The position numbers and the translations under genes were made by a program. 9,819 bases of DNA. It comes from Actinomycetota bacterium (GTDB lineage Bacteria > Actinomycetota > Geothermincolia > Geothermincolales > RBG-13-55-18). Every line of letters begins with the position of its first letter. Position 1 is the stretch's first letter. The notes below the pieces were generated by a model. The model was not told the DNA's origin, did not search any database, and worked only from the letters and a program-made list of their open reading frames with translations. This document shows, in pieces, positions 5,501-9,819 of the stretch. The stretch spans positions 1 to 9,819 of the forward strand of contig JAPWVA010000023.1 of assembly GCA_028275245.1 (NCBI GenBank). The letters run 5' to 3'.

Positions 5501-6334
5501 ATGTTAATCCTGGCGAACATGCTGGCGGATGCCTTCCGGAGAGTCTGGGACAGTTTCGTGGACCGCCTGCCTCACCTGATGGTGGGCCTGGCGGTGCTGG
5601 CGTTCTTCTACCTGGCGGCCCGGGTGTTGAGGGCGGTGATCTCCCGCTCCATGAGGAGGGTGGGCGCCTCCGAGCATGCCGTGAGGGTCATCTCCCGCCT
5701 GATCTCCATCGGGATGATGGTGGTGGGTGTCTTCGTGGCCCTGGGGGTCATGGGCATAAACCCAGGGGCCCTCGTCGCCTCGCTGGGACTGGTGAGCGTG
5801 GGCCTGGGCTTCGCCCTGAAGGATGTCATCGAGAATTTCCTGGCCGGCATCACCATCATACTGCAACGCCCCTTCGTCATCGGCGACGCCGTGCGCTTCG
5901 GCGACGTGGAGGGGATGGTGGAGGACGTCAGGGTCAGGGACACCATCATCCGCACCTACGACGGGCGGAAGGTCTTCGTGCCCAATCGGGCCCTCTTCTC
6001 CGGGGTGGTGGCCAACAACATCGCCTTCGGCAAGCGTCGCTTCGATTTCAAGGTGCCCCTGGAGTACTCGGCCGAGGCCGAGCGGGCCGCCTGCCTGGCG
6101 GAGGAGGTGCTCAGGAACCTGGAGGGGGTCCTTCCCGACCCACCACCCATGGCCATCCTGGAGGAACTGGGGGAGAGCGCCGTGATCCTCCGGGTCTACT
6201 TCTGGACCGACCCCGTAAGCCACAATCCGCCCCAGTTGAAGTCCCGGGCCATCTCCGCGGTGAAACGCCGCCTGGAGGAGGAGGGATTCCGCATCCCGTA
6301 TCCCATCCTCACAGTGATCACAGCGGGAGAGTGA
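5501..6334 (+). CDS. MscS-family mechanosensitive ion channel
   Basis: A 277-residue small-conductance mechanosensitive channel. Predicted membrane helices lie at about residues 26-47, 64-85 and 89-122. The third is the pore-lining helix, with a Gly/Ala-rich face (ASLGLVSVGLGFALKDVIENFLAG), and runs into QRPFVIGDAVRFGDVEGMVEDV, the conserved start of the MscS beta domain. RTYDGRKVFVPNRALFSGVVANN (151-173) is the diagnostic family segment. The C-terminal alpha/beta part (about 182-277) forms the cytoplasmic vestibule. Length matches E. coli MscS (286 residues). The channel opens under membrane tension and releases small solutes during hypo-osmotic shock. It is divergent from the GH63-like gene, and convergent with the GH31 gene 316 bp away. 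There is a strong ribosome site. Confidence 0.95.
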   Translation: MLILANMLADAFRRVWDSFVDRLPHLMVGLAVLAFFYLAARVLRAVISRSMRRVGASEHAVRVISRLISIGMMVVGVFVALGVMGINPGALVASLGLVSVGLGFALKDVIENFLAGITIILQRPFVIGDAVRFGDVEGMVEDVRVRDTIIRTYDGRKVFVPNRALFSGVVANNIAFGKRRFDFKVPLEYSAEAERAACLAEEVLRNLEGVLPDPPPMAILEELGESAVILRVYFWTDPVSHNPPQLKSRAISAVKRRLEEEGFRIPYPILTVITAGE

Positions 6335-6650
6335 AAGATCGGGGCGACCGGAAAACACCGACCAAGGCGGCCGCCCGTGCCCTCCGGACCTGTTGGAGGA
6401 ACCCCATGTCTCATTCTTCAAAAACACGGCAGGCCATCTCTTTCCGGCCCACCCTTGAGCACAACCCCAAGTCCCTGGGGTTCGTCCAGGCTTTCTCACG
6501 TTGCCCAGAAAGCGAAGGCTATGTCGAGTCTTGGTTTCCTAGGGTATGGATCCACGGCTATCAAATCCCGGGCTATGTGCCGGGGACGGTTTTACTGCGC
6601 AAACCTCACCTCGGCCCCTCCGGTACCATGCGGGAGAACGCCCGGAAAGA
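6335..6650. other. Gene-free convergent interval between mscS and GH31 genes
   Basis: This 316-bp stretch lies between two converging stops. Plus-strand frames through it (from 6331 or 6377) run on antisense to the GH31 gene and show no family features, so I call no gene. The perfect 10-bp palindrome GGCGGCCGCC is at 6366-6375. No hairpin with a T-tract was found for mscS. Confidence 0.55.
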
Positions 6651-9116
6651 TCATATCGCGGCCCCGGGATGGCCGGGGCCAGTGACGATGAGCCTGCCTA
6701 CCTTGGGTTCTACCTCCGCCACCGGCTTGCCATCCTCCAGCCAAGCACGCAAGCGGTAGGTGGTGTCCTCGTCCTCCAGGTCGTAGGAGGCGGATCCGTC
6801 GGGGCCCGGGCACACCACCAGGGTGAGCTCCTCGGCCACGGACTTCTCCCCCACGTACTGCATGACCGGCCCGAGGGGGAGTATATAACCCTCGCGGAGG
6901 AATAGGGGGATGCGCTCGATGGGACAGGGATAATCCACCCAACTGGGACCACGGAAGCGTTCCCCCGTCCAGAAGTCGAACCACGTCCCCGCCGGGAAGT
7001 AGACCATCCGCCGGTCCTCCTCAGTGAGCACCGGAGCCACCAGCAGGATACGCCCGAATAGGTACTGGTGGTCGATGTGGTACACGTTGGGATCGTCGGG
7101 GAACTCCAGTACCAGGGGACACACCAGGGGCCACCCGTGGTGCGCGAAACGGCGGGCCTCGGAGTATATGTAGGGGATGAGTCGGTAGCGTAGTTCCAGA
7201 TATTTCCTCACCAATTCCTGAGCCCAGGGCTGGTAATTCCAGGGTTCGCGGAAGCGGGGCCCTCCGCCGTGGTAGCGGATGTGGGAGTTGAACACACAAA
7301 GCTGGGTGAAGCGTACGTAGAGCTTGTCGTCGGGGGTTCCTGTGAAGCCACCGCAATCCTGGGCCCAGTAGGTGAAACCGCAGAGTCCCAGGCTCAAGCC
7401 CCCGCGCAGCGAGCACAGGAGGTCCTGGTAGGTGCTGGAATTATCGCCCGACCAGTGCACCGGATATCTCTGGCTCCCGGCGTAGGCGCTCCGCGCCCAG
7501 ACGATACCTTCCCCCCTACCTCTGACCTCCTCGGTGACCTCGAAGGCGGCGCGATGGTAGAGCAGGGGATATAGGTTGTGCATCTCCGCCCCGGAATAGC
7601 GCGCGAAGGACATGTGCCGCTCGATGCCCTCCCCGAAGTCCACCTTTATGGCCGCCGCTCCCATCTCCAAGAGAGGACGAAGCCTGTCCTGATACCACCT
7701 GACCCCCTCGACCTTCGAGAAATCTATGGCATGGGCCGGGTAGATCAGGAAGAAGAAGGGGCCATGGTTCTCGGCCAGGGCTCCCGCCTCCCTGGCCTCC
7801 CGCGATATATCCAGCTCGTCCAGCACGTAAGGCGTCTGCCAGAGGCAGACCTTGAAATGCATCCTCTCCAGCTCGGCGAACATGCTCCTCGGGTCGGGGA
7901 AGCGTTCCCGGCTGAACTCCCAGTCGCACTTCCATTCCTCCTCCATCCAGCCGATGTCCAGGTTCAGGACGTCGCAGGGAAAGCCCATGGAGCGCAGCCT
8001 GGCCGCCGTCTCCAGCACTTCCTCTTGGCTCCGGTAGGAGACTCGGCTCATCCAGGTGCCGAAGGACCACTTGGGCAAGACCGGGGGCTTGCCCGTCAGC
8101 CCTGTGTAGATATCCAGGATCTCCTTGGGACTACCTGCGAAGAGATAGTAGTCGATGAGCTCCCCCTCCACAGCCATCACGTTCTTGCATATCTCACGAG
8201 TCCCCACCCAGAAATGGATGGGCCTGCTCTCGTTGACGAAGACGCCGTAGCCGTTCGTGCTCAGGAAAAAGGGGACGTGCTTGTAGGCCCGCCAGGTGGT
8301 GTTTCCCAGGCCCTCACAATTCCAGAGGCCGATGTTTTGTCCCACCCTGTCCAGGGGCGAGAACTTCTCCCCGAAACCATACACGCATTCCCCCGGCCTT
8401 AGCAAAAAGGATTCCACCCCATAGGTGCGACCTGTGCGCCGGTCGTGGAGGAAGCCCAAGGGCCAGGAATCCATGGTCAGGGCCCACTCACTCTTCGTCT
8501 TCCCTCCGGTCTCCGTTATAAGGCTGCCATCGGGTCGCCTTATCTCTATGCGGAAGTTCGACTTGAAGACGTCGATGAACAGGGCGTCTGTGCCCAGACG
8601 ATACCTATCTTCCATCTCCTGGAAGGACACGCGGGGATTGGTCGAGATGTCCCCCACGACCATCTCCGTGTCGTGCTCGGGGACCGTTTTCCCCATGGCC
8701 AGGCGCAGGCGATAGGTGTCGGGTCGCAGAATGTCCAGGCGCAGGGTGCATTCCCGGAAGGGGGTCCAACGGCCGACCCGGTAACGGTGGGCACCTGTGG
8801 AGAGGTTGACCTCCCTGAGCAGGTACACGTCATATGCCTTTGCCTGGAATATAAAGGCATTGCCTTTCCTCTCCCGAAAGCGGACCTGAAGGACGCAAGA
8901 TGCCCTCCTGGCGCGCAGCTTGCGAAAGGTGGTGAAGGGGTCGGTCACAGGTCCACCGTCCCTATCCAGGGGATGGTCGGTGAGGCCGAACCAGCACTGC
9001 GGCTCCGAGGCCCAGAAAACCCTTTTTCTCAAGGTCAATGGGTAACGGAGCAAATTCGCAAGCACCGCTTTTCCCAGCCCGATGAAGTCCTGGAAACCGG
9101 GGATGTTCTCCTTCAT
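6651..9116 (-). CDS. GH31 alpha-glycosidase, YicI-like (alpha-glucosidase or alpha-xylosidase)
   Basis: An 821-residue GH31 enzyme starting MKENIPGFQDF. The N-terminal beta-sandwich spans about residues 1-335, including VYGFGEKFSPLDR. The (beta/alpha)8 barrel begins near LPKWSFGTWMSR, and beta domains follow (EFPDDPNVYHIDHQYLFG, then AGTWFDFWTGE). IKVDFGEG carries the nucleophile Asp493; HWSGDNSSTY carries the general acid Asp558. The sequence from MHNLYPLLYHRAAF through RGGLSLGLCGFTYWAQDCGGF closely tracks E. coli YicI. At the specificity loop it has LDIGWM (Asp387-Met391) where YicI has DCFWM, so substrate preference may be alpha-glucosidic. No signal peptide is seen, so it is cytoplasmic. 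A GTG at 9173 would add 19 residues but lacks a ribosome site; ATG 9116 has GGGAGG six bases upstream. Its natural sugar is unknown. It stands alone on this strand. Confidence 0.92.
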   Translation of the reverse strand: MKENIPGFQDFIGLGKAVLANLLRYPLTLRKRVFWASEPQCWFGLTDHPLDRDGGPVTDPFTTFRKLRARRASCVLQVRFRERKGNAFIFQAKAYDVYLLREVNLSTGAHRYRVGRWTPFRECTLRLDILRPDTYRLRLAMGKTVPEHDTEMVVGDISTNPRVSFQEMEDRYRLGTDALFIDVFKSNFRIEIRRPDGSLITETGGKTKSEWALTMDSWPLGFLHDRRTGRTYGVESFLLRPGECVYGFGEKFSPLDRVGQNIGLWNCEGLGNTTWRAYKHVPFFLSTNGYGVFVNESRPIHFWVGTREICKNVMAVEGELIDYYLFAGSPKEILDIYTGLTGKPPVLPKWSFGTWMSRVSYRSQEEVLETAARLRSMGFPCDVLNLDIGWMEEEWKCDWEFSRERFPDPRSMFAELERMHFKVCLWQTPYVLDELDISREAREAGALAENHGPFFFLIYPAHAIDFSKVEGVRWYQDRLRPLLEMGAAAIKVDFGEGIERHMSFARYSGAEMHNLYPLLYHRAAFEVTEEVRGRGEGIVWARSAYAGSQRYPVHWSGDNSSTYQDLLCSLRGGLSLGLCGFTYWAQDCGGFTGTPDDKLYVRFTQLCVFNSHIRYHGGGPRFREPWNYQPWAQELVRKYLELRYRLIPYIYSEARRFAHHGWPLVCPLVLEFPDDPNVYHIDHQYLFGRILLVAPVLTEEDRRMVYFPAGTWFDFWTGERFRGPSWVDYPCPIERIPLFLREGYILPLGPVMQYVGEKSVAEELTLVVCPGPDGSASYDLEDEDTTYRLRAWLEDGKPVAEVEPKVGRLIVTGPGHPGAAI
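6660..6680 (-). terminator. GC-rich hairpin inside the 3' end of the GH31 gene
   Basis: Arms GGCCCCGG (6660-6667) and CCGGGGCC (6673-6680) are exact reverse complements around GATGG. The hairpin sits in the last codons (encoding GPGHPGA). After it, the minus strand reads CGCGATATGATCTTTCC, without a proper T-tract. It may aid termination or protect the transcript end; the call is weak. Confidence 0.3.
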
Positions 9117-9122
9117 CCTGCA

Positions 9123-9128
9123 CCTCCC
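9123..9128 (-). promoter_or_regulatory. Ribosome binding site choosing ATG 9116 for the GH31 gene
   Basis: GGGAGG on the minus strand lies six bases before ATG 9116-9114. The longer start, GTG at 9173, is preceded by CACCTTGAC, which is not a ribosome site. Confidence 0.75.
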
Positions 9129-9440
9129 GAGATCGGTACTTCCGCGAGCCAAGACCTTCGAGTGTTCTTTCACGTCAAGGTGATTTTAACCCACGGCTGG
9201 CGCCGTAAAGCGCCGCTATCTGTTGGGACTTCCGCATCTTCCGGCACACAGCTCGCCAGTAGGTGCTGGCCCAGACCGCGGAGCGAAGGGTAAGAACGGT
9301 TCGTGCCACTATCACTTCGTTCGAAAAATGATCCAACACCCGAGAATCAAAACAATTGTGCTCATCCGGATAAGACGTACACGATCGATGAGGAGACACT
9401 ATTGCGTGCGAGAAACAGCCCTAGGGGATTCGATAACGTA
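9129..9440. other. Gene-free upstream region of the GH31 gene, up to the insertion sequence
   Basis: This stretch should hold the GH31 promoter on the minus strand. A weak candidate is TTGGAT (9333-9338) with GATAGT 17 bases on. A 74-residue minus frame (9175-9399) has no ribosome site or recognised family, and is rejected. The part from about 9300 is visibly richer in A and T than the genes to its left. Confidence 0.45.
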
Positions 9441-9819
9441 CCCTTTTGTGTGTAAATTCGCTCTTTGATAGGTGACCATGGTTCCCTCATACTGGTTGGA
9501 AAGCAAAAAACCACCAGATCGAGGAGGTGAACCAGGGCTAAGAACGATCCTAAAGTCATCGTCAGTGTGGAGGAAGGAAAGATCAGGGAGCAGGTGGACA
9601 AACAGGCCAGGGAAGCGCTGAAGAGGGTGCCGGGAGAGATCATGAACGAGGAAGCGGAGGAGCTCATCTGCACGGGTCCTACGAGCGCAGCGGGAGCAGG
9701 GGTGACCACCGCAGGCGGGACCGGGAGGCGCAAGATCAAGACCGGGGTGGGGGAGATGGAGCTCTCCGTTTTCCGCCTGAGGACCCTGGCGTTCCAGACC
9801 ATGACCACTGAGAGCGCCA
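9441..9819 (+). mobile_element. Left end of an IS256-family insertion sequence (continues beyond window)
   Basis: From about 9441 the sequence CCCTTTTGTGTGTAAATTCG resembles the terminal repeat region of IS256-family elements. It is followed about 90 bp later by a degraded IS256-type transposase reading rightward. The outer boundary is approximate: the right end and the target-site duplication are outside the window. Confidence 0.55.
9534..9819 (+). pseudogene. IS256-family (Mutator-type) transposase, degraded N-terminal part
   Basis: The frame reads KNDPKVIVSVEEGKIREQ, then a helical stretch ending LKRVPGEIMNEEAEELI, the usual N-terminus of IS256-type (MULE-like) DDE transposases. Three lesions are visible. 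First, the ribosome site GAGGAGG (9521-9527) is six bases from AGG at 9534, exactly where ATG is expected (followed by GCT AAG AAC), so the start codon seems lost. Second, after EELICT one base is missing near 9674-9676, and the expected GSYERSGSRGDHRRRDREA is found in the neighbouring frame. Third, one extra base near 9725-9728 restores the original frame at RKIKTGVGEMELSVFRLRT. The catalytic DDE region lies outside the window. Sequencing error could explain the frameshift pair, but less easily the lost start. Confidence 0.8.

Noticed and set aside
5504..6499. Long minus-strand open frame (331 codons) antisense to mscS
   Set aside because: Its product is His/Gly/Asp-rich without family-like motifs. 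It is explained by GC-rich third positions of the mscS gene on the other strand.
6331..6759. 142-codon plus frame overlapping the mscS stop
   Set aside because: The start overlaps the mscS stop without a ribosome site, and the latter part is antisense to the GH31 end. The composition is not protein-like.
7578..8402. 274-codon plus-strand frame antisense to the GH31 gene
   Set aside because: Lies wholly within a well-supported GH31 gene and has no recognisable domain.

Overview
The window looks like a high-GC bacterial chromosome segment. Most genes have strong GGAGG-type ribosome sites, and at least three genes appear to start with TTG. A Holin-X-like two-helix protein and the coding style would fit an actinobacterium or chloroflexote-like lineage, but no marker gene fixes the taxonomy and I treat this as a weak inference.

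Layout, left to right: the 3' end of an alpha/beta-hydrolase (+); a minus-strand block with a Cas4/AddB-like Fe-S PD-(D/E)XK nuclease and a Holin-X-like membrane protein; divergently, a small multi-helix membrane protein (+) and a 79-residue zinc-ribbon protein (+); a GH63/mannosylglycerate-hydrolase-like (alpha/alpha)6 glycosidase (-) that overlaps the zinc-ribbon gene tail to tail; a MscS-type mechanosensitive channel (+) divergent from that glycosidase; a GH31 YicI-like alpha-glycosidase (-) convergent with the channel; and the broken left end of an IS256-family insertion sequence (+) that runs off the window.

The best functional theme is the middle and right part. A GH63 enzyme of the group that hydrolyses glucosyl- or mannosyl-glycerate-type osmolytes stands back to back with a MscS channel, which releases solutes on hypo-osmotic shock. 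A GH31 alpha-glycosidase lies on the far side of the channel. The shared 406-bp promoter region holds a 20-bp tandem repeat centred on ACGCGT that could be an operator. This is a hypothesis of coordinated osmolyte or alpha-glucoside turnover, not a demonstrated pathway.

Unexplained non-coding structure includes a pair of 36-bp near-identical repeats with a 35-bp gap (CRISPR-like spacing, but only two copies; the first supplies the stop codon of the upstream gene), a 26-bp-period tandem duplication, and a perfect 15-bp GC-rich hairpin. I found no tRNA, rRNA or convincing complete new defence system.
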